NCBI GenBank assembly: GCA_040007095.1
Contig: JBDTVS010000224.1
Span: 1 to 46,651 of the forward strand
Direction: 5' to 3'
DNA from: JBDTVS01 sp040007095
GTDB lineage: Bacteria > Acidobacteriota > Vicinamibacteria > Vicinamibacterales > CAVVIG01
DNA length: 46,651 nt
Made by a program: the position numbers and the translations under genes. Within the stretch, counting starts at the first letter, position 1. Each line of letters opens with the position of its first letter. Of the stretch, positions 16,446-26,757 are shown piece after piece. Below the pieces are notes generated by a model. That model was given only the letters and a program-made list of their open reading frames with translations. It was not told the DNA's origin and searched no databases.

Positions 16446-17972
16446 ATGGCAATAAAAGCTGACGAGATTTCCAAGATTATCCGCGAGCAAATCGGCAGTT
16501 ATGCCGTCGATGTGGATGTCGCCGAAGTAGGCAGCATCGTGTCGATCGGCGACGGCATTGCGCGCGTGCACGGTCTCGAGAATGCCATGGCCGGCGAGAT
16601 GCTCGAATTTCCTCACGGGGTCTTCGGCATCGCGCTGAACCTCGAAGAAGAAAGCGTCGGCGCGGTGCTCCTGGGCGAGTTCAAGGAGATCAAAGAAGGC
16701 GACCTCGTCAAGCGAACCGGACGGATTATTTCCGTCCCGGTCGGCGACGAGATGCTCGGCCGTGTCGTCAACGCGCTCGGCCAGCCGATCGATGGCAAGG
16801 GCCCCGTCAATACCTCGCAATTCTCGCCGATCGAGCGTCTCGCGCCGGGCGTCGTGGATCGCCAGCCAGTGAAAGAGCCGCTGCAAACCGGGTTGAAGGC
16901 GATCGATGCGATGGTGCCGATCGGGCGAGGCCAGCGCGAGTTGATCATCGGCGACCGCCAGACGGGGAAGACCGCGGTCGCCATCGACGCCATCCTCAAC
17001 CAGAAGGACACCGGCGTCATCTGCATCTACAACGCGATCGGCCAGAAGCAATCGACCGTCGCGCAGGTGGTGCGGACCCTCGAAGAAGCCGACGCGATGC
17101 GCTACACCATCGTGGTCTCGGCGTCAGCGTCGGATCCGGCGCCGTTGCTCTACATCAGTCCCTACTCCGCCTGCACGATGGGCGAGTTCTTTCGCGATAG
17201 CGGCCGGCATGCGCTCGTGGTTTACGACGACCTGTCGAAACACGCGCAATCCTATCGCGAGATCTCGCTGCTGCTGCGTCGTCCGCCCGGCCGCGAGGCG
17301 TACCCCGGCGATGTGTTCTACCTCCATTCCCGTCTGCTCGAGCGCGCCGCCAAGGTCAGGAACGAGCTCGGCGGCGGATCGCTCACGGCGCTTCCGATCA
17401 TCGAAACCCAGGCGGGCGATCTATCAGCCTACATCCCGACCAACGTGATCTCGATTACCGACGGACAAATCTTCCTCGAATCCGACCTCTTCCATCAGGG
17501 CGTCAGGCCTGCGATCAACGTCGGCAACTCGGTGTCGCGTGTCGGCGGGTCGGCCCAGATCAAGGCGATGCGGCAGGTCGCGGGGACGCTGCGGCTCGAT
17601 CTGGCGCAGTATCGAGAGCTGGCGGCGTTCGCGCAGTTCGGCAGCGACCTCGACAAGTCCACGCAGGCGCAGTTGAATCGCGGTGCGCGCCTGGTCGAGA
17701 TTCTGAAGCAGCCGCAGTACGAACCGCTGGCGGTCGAACGGCAGGTTGTGCTCGTCTACGCCGGCGTCAACGGGTACCTCGACAGTGTCGCGCTCTCCGA
17801 TGTCCGGGCCTTCGAGGTCGAGCTCTACCAGTTCATCGAGAGCCGGCACCCTGAGCTCTTCCGGGGTATCGTCGAGAAGAAGCAGCTCGACGACCAGCTG
17901 AAGGCCGCACTGGACGGGGCGGTCAAGACCTTCGCCACCGAGTTCGCGAACCGCAAGGCAGCGGCGGCATAG
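16446..17972 (+). CDS. atpA: F1F0 ATP synthase subunit alpha
   Basis: 508 residues, normal for AtpA. It opens MAIKADEISKIIREQIGSYA. The P-loop is GDRQTGKT (about 169-176), followed by IYNAIGQKQSTVAQVVRTLE. The ATP synthase alpha/beta signature region is seen in RPAINVGNSVSRVGGSAQ. It forms the alpha3beta3 hexamer of F1 and carries non-catalytic nucleotide sites. Downstream, an unusual 132-bp gap with CACAAAGG-type inverted repeats separates it from atpG. Confidence 0.97.
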   Translation: MAIKADEISKIIREQIGSYAVDVDVAEVGSIVSIGDGIARVHGLENAMAGEMLEFPHGVFGIALNLEEESVGAVLLGEFKEIKEGDLVKRTGRIISVPVGDEMLGRVVNALGQPIDGKGPVNTSQFSPIERLAPGVVDRQPVKEPLQTGLKAIDAMVPIGRGQRELIIGDRQTGKTAVAIDAILNQKDTGVICIYNAIGQKQSTVAQVVRTLEEADAMRYTIVVSASASDPAPLLYISPYSACTMGEFFRDSGRHALVVYDDLSKHAQSYREISLLLRRPPGREAYPGDVFYLHSRLLERAAKVRNELGGGSLTALPIIETQAGDLSAYIPTNVISITDGQIFLESDLFHQGVRPAINVGNSVSRVGGSAQIKAMRQVAGTLRLDLAQYRELAAFAQFGSDLDKSTQAQLNRGARLVEILKQPQYEPLAVERQVVLVYAGVNGYLDSVALSDVRAFEVELYQFIESRHPELFRGIVEKKQLDDQLKAALDGAVKTFATEFANRKAAAA

Positions 17973-18104
17973 CACGAATCACACAGATGAAATCGATGAA
18001 ACACAAAGGTCACAAAAGGCACAAGGCGCACGAAAAAAGTCTCTTCTCGGTGTCCTTTGTGTGCTTTGTGGTTCGAGTTTTGTGGTTGAGACACGTGGTG
18101 GTTC
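17973..18104. repeat. Imperfect inverted repeat of CACAAAGG type between atpA and atpG
   Basis: The left half repeats short CACAAAGG/CACAAAAGG/CACAAGG units (18001-18032) and the right half has the complementary CCTTTGTGTGCTTTGTGG (18054-18071). The base composition (A-rich, then T-rich) is unlike the surrounding GC-rich genes. It could fold as a long hairpin in the atp mRNA. This type of stuttering inverted repeat occurs between genes in several soil bacterial phyla; its origin is not known to me. Confidence 0.55.
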
Positions 18105-19004
18105 ATGCCGTCGCTGATTGATCTCCGCCGCCGCATTCGAGCGGTCAAGAACACGCAGCAGATCACCAAGGCGATGAAGATGGTCGCCGCGTCGAAGCTG
18201 CGCCGCGCGCAGGAACGGATCATGAACGCGCGGCCCTACGCCGTGCAGATGCAGCGTGTGCTCTCGAGCGTGGCGGCGCGGGTCGATGCCTCCATCCACC
18301 CGCTCCTCGAACGGCGCGAGCCGACCGCGGCCAGCCGCACCCTCGTCATCGTCGTGAGCGCGGACAAGGGACTGTGCGGCAGCTTCAACACCAACATCGT
18401 CAAGGCCGCCGGCAGCTACATCCTCGCCAACCCGAAGATGTGCACGATCGGACTGGTCGGCAGGAAAGGCCGGGACTATTTCGGCCGCCGCGGCTTTGAC
18501 GTGATGTTCGAGCAGATCGGTATTTTTCAGCGCTTGCGCTACGACGACGCGCGCACGATCGGTCAGGCCGCGGTCGATGCGTTCATCGCCGGCACAGTCG
18601 ATCGGGTGGTGCTGATCTACAACGAGTTCAAATCGGCCATGACGCAGCGCGTCGTCGTCGACCAGTTGTTGCCGATCGCCCGCGCCGACGTGGATGGCAG
18701 CGTCGCCGTCCAGGCGCCTCTGCACCTCGTCGAGAGTGCCAGCGTCGACTATCTTTATGAGCCGGCGCCCCAGGAGATCTTCAACCAACTGCTGCCGCGC
18801 TACATCGAGGTGCAGATCTATCGGGCGCTGCTCGAATCGAACGCGGCGTTCTTCGCGGCGCAGATGACCGCCATGGACGCCGCCTCGAAGAACGCGGCCG
18901 ACATGATCGGCAATCTGACGCTCTACATGAACAAGGTGCGCCAGGCGGCGATCACCCGCGAGATCATTGAAGTGGTCTCCGGCGCGCAAGCCGCCGCTGA
19001 GTAA
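18105..19004 (+). CDS. atpG: F1F0 ATP synthase subunit gamma
   Basis: 299 residues. The N-terminal helix MPSLIDLRRRIRAVKNTQQI with TKAMKMVAASKLRRAQ and the C-terminal helix AASKNAADMIGNLTLYMNKV with RQAAITREIIEVVSGA form the coiled-coil rotor shaft, both canonical. The central Rossmann-like domain contains VVSADKGLCGSFNTN. The subunit rotates inside alpha3beta3 to couple proton flow to catalysis. It follows the repeat-bearing gap after atpA and is 12 bp before atpD. Confidence 0.96.
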   Translation: MPSLIDLRRRIRAVKNTQQITKAMKMVAASKLRRAQERIMNARPYAVQMQRVLSSVAARVDASIHPLLERREPTAASRTLVIVVSADKGLCGSFNTNIVKAAGSYILANPKMCTIGLVGRKGRDYFGRRGFDVMFEQIGIFQRLRYDDARTIGQAAVDAFIAGTVDRVVLIYNEFKSAMTQRVVVDQLLPIARADVDGSVAVQAPLHLVESASVDYLYEPAPQEIFNQLLPRYIEVQIYRALLESNAAFFAAQMTAMDAASKNAADMIGNLTLYMNKVRQAAITREIIEVVSGAQAAAE

Positions 19005-19016
19005 ACGGGGAATAGC

Positions 19017-20458
<1,442 letters not shown>

Positions 20459-20459
<1 letters not shown>

Positions 20460-20881
20460 TGCCTCTTCCCACGCACATCCAGTTGCAGATCGTGTCGGCC
20501 GACCGGATGCTCGTCAACGAGACGGTCGATGAAGTGGAGATCCCTGGAGCCGATGGATACTTCGGCGTGCTTCCCGGACACACGCCGCTGCTGGCGCTGC
20601 TGCAGGTCGGCCAGCTCTGGTACCGACAAGGCCAGGACACACACTACCTGGTGATCGCATTTGGATTTGCGGAAGTGCAGCCGGACAAGGTCACGATCCT
20701 GGCGCAGATGGCCGAGCGCGCCGACGAGATCGATGTCGCGCGGGCCGAGGCGTCGAAGCGGCGCGCCGAAGAACGGCTTTCCGCTCCGGCGGTGCACCTG
20801 GACGCGGAGCGGGCTCGAGTTGCGCTCCTCAAGTCGCTCATTCGCCTGCAGGTGGGCACCCGCGCCAGAACCCGTTCGTAA
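20459..20881 (+). CDS. atpC: F1F0 ATP synthase subunit epsilon
   Basis: 140 residues. The N-terminal beta-sandwich has IQLQIVSADRMLVNETVDEV and GADGYFGVLPGHTPLLALL, the AtpC signature. The C-terminal helical hairpin begins near 95 (ADEIDVARAEASKRRAEERL). The subunit connects gamma to the c-ring and can inhibit ATP hydrolysis. It overlaps atpD by one base. The stop codon falls at the left arm of a long hairpin, which probably ends or attenuates the operon transcript. Confidence 0.93.
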
Positions 20882-20947
20882 ATTGCCGGATTACCGCACG
20901 GGAAGGCGGAGGATCACCGGCCTTTCCGCAACGCGGTTCCGGCAATT
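20881..20947. repeat. Nested hairpin at the end of the ATP synthase operon
   Basis: A perfect 10-bp inverted repeat AATTGCCGGA (20881-20890) / TCCGGCAATT (20938-20947) encloses ACCGC/GCGGT arms and an inner GGAAGGC/GCCTTTCC stem, making an almost continuous 67-nt hairpin. No T-run follows, so it is not a classical intrinsic terminator; it may be a REP-like element or an mRNA-end stabiliser. Confidence 0.6.
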
Positions 20948-20971
20948 CCTGCAACCCTGCAATCGCCCGTC

Positions 20972-21766
20972 ATGTTCCAGAATCTATCAAGCCTGTTCCG
21001 CTACCGAGGGCTCATTCAGAGCCTGGTGGCGCGCGATCTGAAGGCCCGCTACCGCGGGTCGGTGCTCGGGTTCTTCTGGTCGTTCATCAACCCGCTCCTG
21101 CTGCTGTCGATTTATTCATTCGTCTTCGCGGTGATTCTGCCCGGCACCCATTCGAACGAGGTCGAGCCGTACGCGTTGTTCATGTTCTGCGGCATCCTGC
21201 CGTGGACCTGGTTTTCCTCGTCACTGTCCGAATCCGCGGGCGCGCTCATTTCCGGCGGCAATCTCATCAAGAAAGTGCTGTTCCCCGCCGAGATCCTCCC
21301 GATCGTGAGCGTGCTGGCGAACATGGTCCATTTCTTTCTGGGCCTGCCAATCCTCATCGGGTTCCTGTTCTACTACCGACGCTGGCCCGACGGTCTCGAC
21401 CTGTTCTGGTTCCCGATCACGGTGCTCGTGCAGCTGATCTTCACGACCAGTCTGGCACTGATTCTGTCGGCGCTGACCGTGCACTTCCGCGACATCCGGG
21501 ACATCCTGGCGAATGTGCTCACGCTCTGGTTCTTCGCCACCCCGATCATCTATTGGATCAAAGAAGCGCCCGGCCTCGGAAAGCGGGTGCTCGACCTGAA
21601 TCCGATGACGCATCTGATCGTGTCCTATCAGGAGATTCTGTTCTTCAACGGTCCGATCGGACACTGGAAGTGGCTGCTCGCGACGGGCGGGGCCTCCGTC
21701 CTGCTGTTCCTTGCCGGCTATTGGCTGTTCGACCGACTGCGCGACTCGTTCGCCGAGGTCGTATGA
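20972..21766 (+). CDS. ABC-2 type polysaccharide export permease (Wzm-like)
   Basis: 264 residues. The N-terminus LVARDLKARYRGSVLGFFWS followed by FINPLLLLSIYSFVFAVILP is the hallmark of Wzm/TagG-type ABC-2 permeases. About six membrane helices are visible, ending LLATGGASVLLFLAGYWLFD. It would form the channel that exports a lipid-linked O-antigen, capsule or teichoic-acid-like polymer across the inner membrane, powered by the next gene. The stop overlaps the downstream ATG by four bases (ATGA). No glycosyltransferase genes follow, so the polymer cannot be named. It begins about 25 bp after the atp hairpin. Confidence 0.88.
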   Translation: MFQNLSSLFRYRGLIQSLVARDLKARYRGSVLGFFWSFINPLLLLSIYSFVFAVILPGTHSNEVEPYALFMFCGILPWTWFSSSLSESAGALISGGNLIKKVLFPAEILPIVSVLANMVHFFLGLPILIGFLFYYRRWPDGLDLFWFPITVLVQLIFTTSLALILSALTVHFRDIRDILANVLTLWFFATPIIYWIKEAPGLGKRVLDLNPMTHLIVSYQEILFFNGPIGHWKWLLATGGASVLLFLAGYWLFDRLRDSFAEVV

Positions 21767-23088
21767 CGCCGGCGATTGAGCTGGTCAATGTCTCGAAGGC
21801 CTATCGCCGCTATGGCGGCCGGCACTTCTCGACACTGAAGAGCGCCCTGCTGCAGCGCAGCATTCTCCGCGATCTGCAGCCGAACGAGATCTTCCCAGCG
21901 CTGACCGACGTGTCGTTCACGGTGCCCCGGGGCTCGACCTTCGGCGTCATCGGACCGAACGGATCGGGGAAGAGCACGGCGCTCAAGCTCGTCGCCGGCA
22001 TCACCAAGCCGACGAGCGGCACGGTCACGGTCAAGGGACGCATCTCGGCGCTGATCGAGCTCGGCGCCGGCTTTCATCCGGAGATCTCCGGGCGCGAAAA
22101 CGTGTTCATCAACGGCATCATGCTCGGCCTGAGCAAGCGCGAGATTCAGAATCGCTTCGACGAGATCGTCGAGTTCGCCGAGCTGCGTGAGTTCATCGAC
22201 GCGCCGGTGAAGACCTATTCATCCGGCATGTACATGCGGCTCGGCTTCGCCGTCGCGATTCACGTCGATCCCGATGTGCTGCTCGTCGACGAGGTGCTCG
22301 CCGTCGGCGACGAAGGCTTCACGCACAAGTGCCTCGACAAGTTCGGGGAGTTCAAGCGCAGCAATAAGACGATTCTCCTGGTGACCCATTCGCTGAACCT
22401 GGTCGAGCGTTTTTGCGACGAAGCGGTGTGGCTCGACATGGGGCGGAAACGGGCGGGGGGCGATCCCAAGCGTGTCGTCGGCGCCTACCTGACGAAAGTC
22501 GAGGAGGGCGAAGATGCCCTGATGGCGGCGACGACGGCGCGCGCTGTCGAAGCCGCGCAGCCACCGCCCGCGAGCGACGGTCCGGCGCCTGAAGATCCGA
22601 CGTCGAACATGTTCCACGCGACCGAAGGACGCTGGGGCTCCCGCGAGATCGAAATCATCGACGTGGCCTTCCTCGATCCCGCCGGCCAGCCCTCGTTCGT
22701 GTTCCATAGCGGTGACACCATGGGGGTCCGCCTGAAAGTGCGCGCCGCACAGCCCGTGGAAGACTTCGTCTTCGGGATCGGCCTGTTCAACGCCGACGGT
22801 GTCTGCTGCTACGGCACCAACACCTATCTCGAGGAGATGAATCCGGATCAGCTGATCGGGGACCAGGAGGCGATATTCCACATCGAGAGCCTGGATCTCA
22901 TCGAAGGCACCTACAAGCTTGATGTCGCGGTCCACAAGCGGGACGGCTACCCCTACGACTACCATCGCCTGCTCTACACGTTTCGGGTGAAGTCGCGCAC
23001 GCACGACGTCGGGATCTACCGGCCGCGGCACAGCTGGACGTTTTCCTCAGGCGTGCAGTTCAGGGCGAAGGACCGCGACTCGCTGTAA
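21763..23088 (+). CDS. ABC transporter ATPase for polysaccharide export, with C-terminal carbohydrate-binding domain (Wzt-like)
   Basis: 441 residues from ATG 21763. The nucleotide-binding domain has Walker A GPNGSGKST (64-72), the signature region TYSSGMYMRLGFAVAI and Walker B DVLLVDEVLAVGDEGF (about 169-184). After a linker rich in Ala and Pro (about 245-280), residues 290-425 form a beta-rich domain (WGSREIEIIDVAFLDPAGQ, GIGLFNADGVCCYGTNTYLE) typical of Wzt C-terminal domains that recognise the end of the exported glycan. It starts within the permease stop codon, so the pair is co-translated. The presence of this domain suggests export of a capped polymer. Confidence 0.88.
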   Translation: MTPAIELVNVSKAYRRYGGRHFSTLKSALLQRSILRDLQPNEIFPALTDVSFTVPRGSTFGVIGPNGSGKSTALKLVAGITKPTSGTVTVKGRISALIELGAGFHPEISGRENVFINGIMLGLSKREIQNRFDEIVEFAELREFIDAPVKTYSSGMYMRLGFAVAIHVDPDVLLVDEVLAVGDEGFTHKCLDKFGEFKRSNKTILLVTHSLNLVERFCDEAVWLDMGRKRAGGDPKRVVGAYLTKVEEGEDALMAATTARAVEAAQPPPASDGPAPEDPTSNMFHATEGRWGSREIEIIDVAFLDPAGQPSFVFHSGDTMGVRLKVRAAQPVEDFVFGIGLFNADGVCCYGTNTYLEEMNPDQLIGDQEAIFHIESLDLIEGTYKLDVAVHKRDGYPYDYHRLLYTFRVKSRTHDVGIYRPRHSWTFSSGVQFRAKDRDSL

Positions 23089-23135
23089 ACTGAACGTTTC
23101 GCGGTTCTTCTGAATCGAAACCTCGTGCACGCGCA

Positions 23136-26100
23136 GTGACCACCGCCACGTCTCTCAATCTCCGCGGGCTCTTGAAGACCGCGATCACGCGCAGCGGCAT
23201 GGACGTTCCCGCTCGTGTGGTCTCCGGCCTGACCCCGTCCGCGAAAGCGCTGTACGTGGCCGCCGCCTCACACGGACTGCCGCGCGGGGTGATCTGGTAC
23301 GTGGTGCCGGGCGACGGGGACATCGAGCAGGCGGTCCAGGATGTCACGTTCTTCTTCTCGGCCATGGAGGGACTATCCGGCGCCGCCGCAGATCTGGCCG
23401 TCCTTCCGTTCCCCTCGCACGAAATCGATCCGTACCGCGGACTGGCGCCCCACGTTGGCGTCACGTCCGTCAGGGCGCGCGCGCTTCACGCTGCTGGAAC
23501 GGGCACGGCTCGTGTAGTGGTGGCGTCGGCAGCGGCGCTGCTCCCGAAAATCAGCGCGCCGTCCCGGCTGCTCGGCGCGGCCCTGGATCTCCGGCCGGGG
23601 CAGGATATCGCGCCGGGCGATCTCGCCGAGCTCCTTGTCGACGCCGGTTTTACGCGGCAGGATCCGGCCGACGAGCACGGTGAATTCGCCATTCGGGGCG
23701 GCATCGTCGACATCTTTCCCGCCGGAGAGGCCCCGCCGGTTCGGATCGAATTCATCGGCGACACGATCGAATCTCTCCGGCGTTACGACCCCTCGACGCA
23801 GCGCTCCGTGGAATCGATCGATCAGGTCGCGATTATCCCTCTGCAGGACGTGCTGGCCGCCCGTCTGGCCGTCGGTTCGGATTCAGGCGGCGCGATGGCC
23901 CAGGATCGCTCCGCGACGGTCTTCGAGTACATCAAGCTGGCCCATGAGAGCCGCATCCTGGTGTCCGAGCGCGACGAGGTCGACGCTCATGGGGTGAAGC
24001 TCGTCGAGCAGCTGCAACAGAGCTACGAGGCGGCGCTGACACGCAAGGATCGCCCGCGCCCGCCCTCGGATCTGTTTGCGGACTGGCCGACGGTGACCGC
24101 GCGTCTCGACCAGGGAACCGAGCTGGTCACGCTCGGCCTCGACGACGATGCACCGGAACCCGCGCCAAGGTCGTCGACCACTCTCGCGGCGGCACACGTG
24201 CGATGCCAGCCGGCGCTGGCGATGCACGGACGTCTCGCCGATTGGGTCGCCCAGATCCGTGCGCTGCGGGACGAACACGAGACGTCGCTGTTTGTGGCGG
24301 CGACCACGGGCCGCGCGGAACGGACCATCGAGCTCCTGAAGGAGTACGAAATCCTGGCCGTGCCGGTCGATCGCGCCGACGATGCCAGGTACGCGTCAGT
24401 GCTGGTCGCGGTCGGCGTCGTCTCGGAAGGGTTTCGACTGCCAGCCGCTGGCTTGCAGATCTACGCCGAGACCGACGTGTTCGATGAGGAGCGTCGGACG
24501 CCGGAACGCCGTCGATCCGCGACCAAGGCGTTTCTCTCGGATCTGCGCGATCTCAAGGTCGGGGATCTGGTCGTGCATGTCGATCACGGCATCGGCACCT
24601 TCGTCGCGCTCAAGCAAATCGGAGTGACCGGTGACGCGCCGCAGGATTTTCTCGAGCTGCGCTATGCCGGCGACGACAAACTCTTCGTCCCGGTCGAGCG
24701 CCTCGACCTGGTCCAGAAATACACCGGCGTTTCCCGCCCGCCGCTCGATCGCCTGGGCGGCGCGTCGTGGGAGCGCGCGAAGTCCCGGGTCAAGAAGGCG
24801 ATGCGGGACATGGCGGAGGAGCTGCTCAAGCTCTACGCCGCACGCAAGGCCGTCCCGGGGCACGCGTTCAGCCCCGACTCGCACTGGCAGGAGGAGTTCG
24901 ACGGGGCGTTCGAGTACGAACTGACGCCCGACCAGAAAACGGCCGTCACCGACATCAAGCGCGACATGGAGTCGTCGACGCCGATGGATCGGCTCCTGTG
25001 CGGCGACGTGGGCTATGGCAAGACCGAGGTGTCGATGCGCGCCGCCTTCAAGGCGGTGATGGATGGCAAGCAGGTGGCGTTTCTAGCGCCGACGACCATC
25101 CTGGCGTTTCAGCATCAGAAGACGCTGCGCGAGCGTTTCGCCGGTTTCCCGGTACGCATCGACATGGTCAGCCGCTTCCGCAGCAAGGCCGAGCAGAAGG
25201 AATCGCTGACCGACCTGGCTGCTGGCAAAGTCGACGTCATCGTCGGAACCCATCGGCTGCTGTCGAAAGATGTGGCGTTCCACGATCTCGGCCTTCTGGT
25301 GGTGGACGAAGAGCAGCGCTTCGGCGTCGCGCATAAGGAAAAGATCAAGCAACTTCGAAAACGGGTCGACGTCCTGACAATGACGGCGACGCCGATTCCC
25401 CGGACCTTGAACATGTCGCTGATTGGTATCCGCGACATGTCGATCATCGAGACGCCGCCGAAAGACCGGCTGTCGATCCAAACCCACGTCGTCAAGTTCG
25501 ATCCACAGGTCATCGCGCGGGCGATCCGGCACGAGCTCGAGCGCGGCGGTCAGGTCTACGTCGTCCACAACCGGGTCGAGTCGATCTTCTCAATCGGCGC
25601 GCTGATTCAACGATTGGTGCCGGAAGCCCGCATCGTCGTCGGTCACGGTCAGATGAACGAGGATGACCTCGAAAAGGCGATGCTCGACTTCGTCGCCAGG
25701 AAGTACGACGTGTTGCTGGCGACCACGATCGTCGAGAACGGTCTCGACATCCCCAACGCCAACACGATTGTGATCAATCGCGCCGATCGCTACGGCCTGT
25801 CGCAGCTGTATCAGCTGCGTGGCCGCGTCGGCCGTTCGGACCGCCCGGCCTACGCGTATCTGTTGATTCCGCCGGAGGACAACCTGTCGCAGGTGGCGAA
25901 AAAGCGTCTGGCGGCGATCAAGGAGTTCAGCGATCTCGGCAGCGGTTTTCGCGTTGCCGCCCTCGACCTTGAAATCCGCGGCGCGGGCAACCTGCTGGGC
26001 GGCGAACAGAGCGGCCATATCGAGGCGCTCGGGTTCGAGCTCTACATGAAACTCCTGGAACAAACCGTCCGCGAGTTGAAGGGCGAAGACCTCGAGGACG

Positions 26101-26732
26101 ACGTGCGGGCGACGGTCAATCTGCGGGTCGACCTGCGCATCGACGCCGGGTACGTTCCGGATATGAACCAGCGCCTGATGCTGTATCGGAAGGTGGCCGC
26201 CGCCCGGCGCGAGGAAGAGATCGATCGCGTCCTCGAAGAGGCCGAGGACCGGTATGGGCCGTTGCCGGATTCGGTGCTCAACCTGGCCGACTACGGACGC
26301 ATCCGGGTCATGGCGGACAAGCTCGACATCGACACCATCGACCGGGAAGGGCGCACGGTCGTCATCAAGTTCAGACCCCAGGCGCGGATCGATCCCGTGC
26401 GGCTCGTGTCACTGGTGCGGCAGCGGTCCGACCTCACGCTCGTGCCGCCCGCGGCTCTCAAACTGTCGCTCGAGGCGGCTCCTGGCGCGGCGCCGCGCGA
26501 GCCAAAGCCGCCAATATCCAGCCGCCCGCCGTCGAACAATAGCCAGAAGAAGGCCGCGTCACGATCCACGGTCGCGCCGAGCTGGTGGACGGCTCGGGCA
26601 CGGGATGCGGAGGTGACGCCAGGCTTTTCGAAGGCCGAAATCCTCAAGCCCAAGCATGAGGATCCGCGCGCGCCGGGCGGCGCGTTCGAGCGAGTCGGAG
26701 GATTATTGAGCGAGCTGCTGAATCAGAGGTAA
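23136..26732 (+). CDS. mfd: Transcription-repair coupling factor Mfd
   Basis: 1198 residues from GTG 23136. The UvrB-like N-terminal module (about 20-330) contains the FAIRGGIVDIFPAGEAPPVR motif. The RNA polymerase-interacting domain is near 465-545 (LKVGDLVVHVDHGIGTFVAL). The RecG-like motor has Walker A GDVGYGKTEV (about 622-631), DEEQRFG (about 723-729), TATPIPRTLNMSLIGIRD and GRVGRSDRPAYAYL. Mfd removes stalled RNA polymerase and recruits UvrA. The last 90 residues are a Pro/Ser-rich, low-complexity tail (PPISSRPPSNNSQKKAASRS). It lies 47 bp after the Wzt-like gene. Confidence 0.96.
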   Translation: MTTATSLNLRGLLKTAITRSGMDVPARVVSGLTPSAKALYVAAASHGLPRGVIWYVVPGDGDIEQAVQDVTFFFSAMEGLSGAAADLAVLPFPSHEIDPYRGLAPHVGVTSVRARALHAAGTGTARVVVASAAALLPKISAPSRLLGAALDLRPGQDIAPGDLAELLVDAGFTRQDPADEHGEFAIRGGIVDIFPAGEAPPVRIEFIGDTIESLRRYDPSTQRSVESIDQVAIIPLQDVLAARLAVGSDSGGAMAQDRSATVFEYIKLAHESRILVSERDEVDAHGVKLVEQLQQSYEAALTRKDRPRPPSDLFADWPTVTARLDQGTELVTLGLDDDAPEPAPRSSTTLAAAHVRCQPALAMHGRLADWVAQIRALRDEHETSLFVAATTGRAERTIELLKEYEILAVPVDRADDARYASVLVAVGVVSEGFRLPAAGLQIYAETDVFDEERRTPERRRSATKAFLSDLRDLKVGDLVVHVDHGIGTFVALKQIGVTGDAPQDFLELRYAGDDKLFVPVERLDLVQKYTGVSRPPLDRLGGASWERAKSRVKKAMRDMAEELLKLYAARKAVPGHAFSPDSHWQEEFDGAFEYELTPDQKTAVTDIKRDMESSTPMDRLLCGDVGYGKTEVSMRAAFKAVMDGKQVAFLAPTTILAFQHQKTLRERFAGFPVRIDMVSRFRSKAEQKESLTDLAAGKVDVIVGTHRLLSKDVAFHDLGLLVVDEEQRFGVAHKEKIKQLRKRVDVLTMTATPIPRTLNMSLIGIRDMSIIETPPKDRLSIQTHVVKFDPQVIARAIRHELERGGQVYVVHNRVESIFSIGALIQRLVPEARIVVGHGQMNEDDLEKAMLDFVARKYDVLLATTIVENGLDIPNANTIVINRADRYGLSQLYQLRGRVGRSDRPAYAYLLIPPEDNLSQVAKKRLAAIKEFSDLGSGFRVAALDLEIRGAGNLLGGEQSGHIEALGFELYMKLLEQTVRELKGEDLEDDVRATVNLRVDLRIDAGYVPDMNQRLMLYRKVAAARREEEIDRVLEEAEDRYGPLPDSVLNLADYGRIRVMADKLDIDTIDREGRTVVIKFRPQARIDPVRLVSLVRQRSDLTLVPPAALKLSLEAAPGAAPREPKPPISSRPPSNNSQKKAASRSTVAPSWWTARARDAEVTPGFSKAEILKPKHEDPRAPGGAFERVGGLLSELLNQR

Positions 26733-26735
26733 AAT
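26706..26735 (+). promoter_or_regulatory. Candidate promoter for the SurA-like gene, within the mfd 3' end
   Basis: -35 TTGAGC (26706-26711), 18-bp spacer, -10 TAAAAT (26730-26735). Just downstream is a 7-bp AT-rich stem, AAATCTT (26732-26738) / AAGATTT (26747-26753), ending 4 bp before the ATG. No Shine-Dalgarno sequence is visible. Confidence 0.4.
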
Positions 26736-26757
26736 CTTCGTTTGTAAAGATTTAGCT

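Noticed and set aside
21202..21762. Upstream extension of the Wzt-like frame over the permease gene
   Set aside because: The extension is the shadow of Wzm in another frame; the ABC domain begins at ATG 21763 with the ATGA overlap.
22610..22618. Half parS-like TGTTCCACG inside the Wzt-like gene
   Set aside because: The second arm does not continue the palindrome, so it is a chance half-site.
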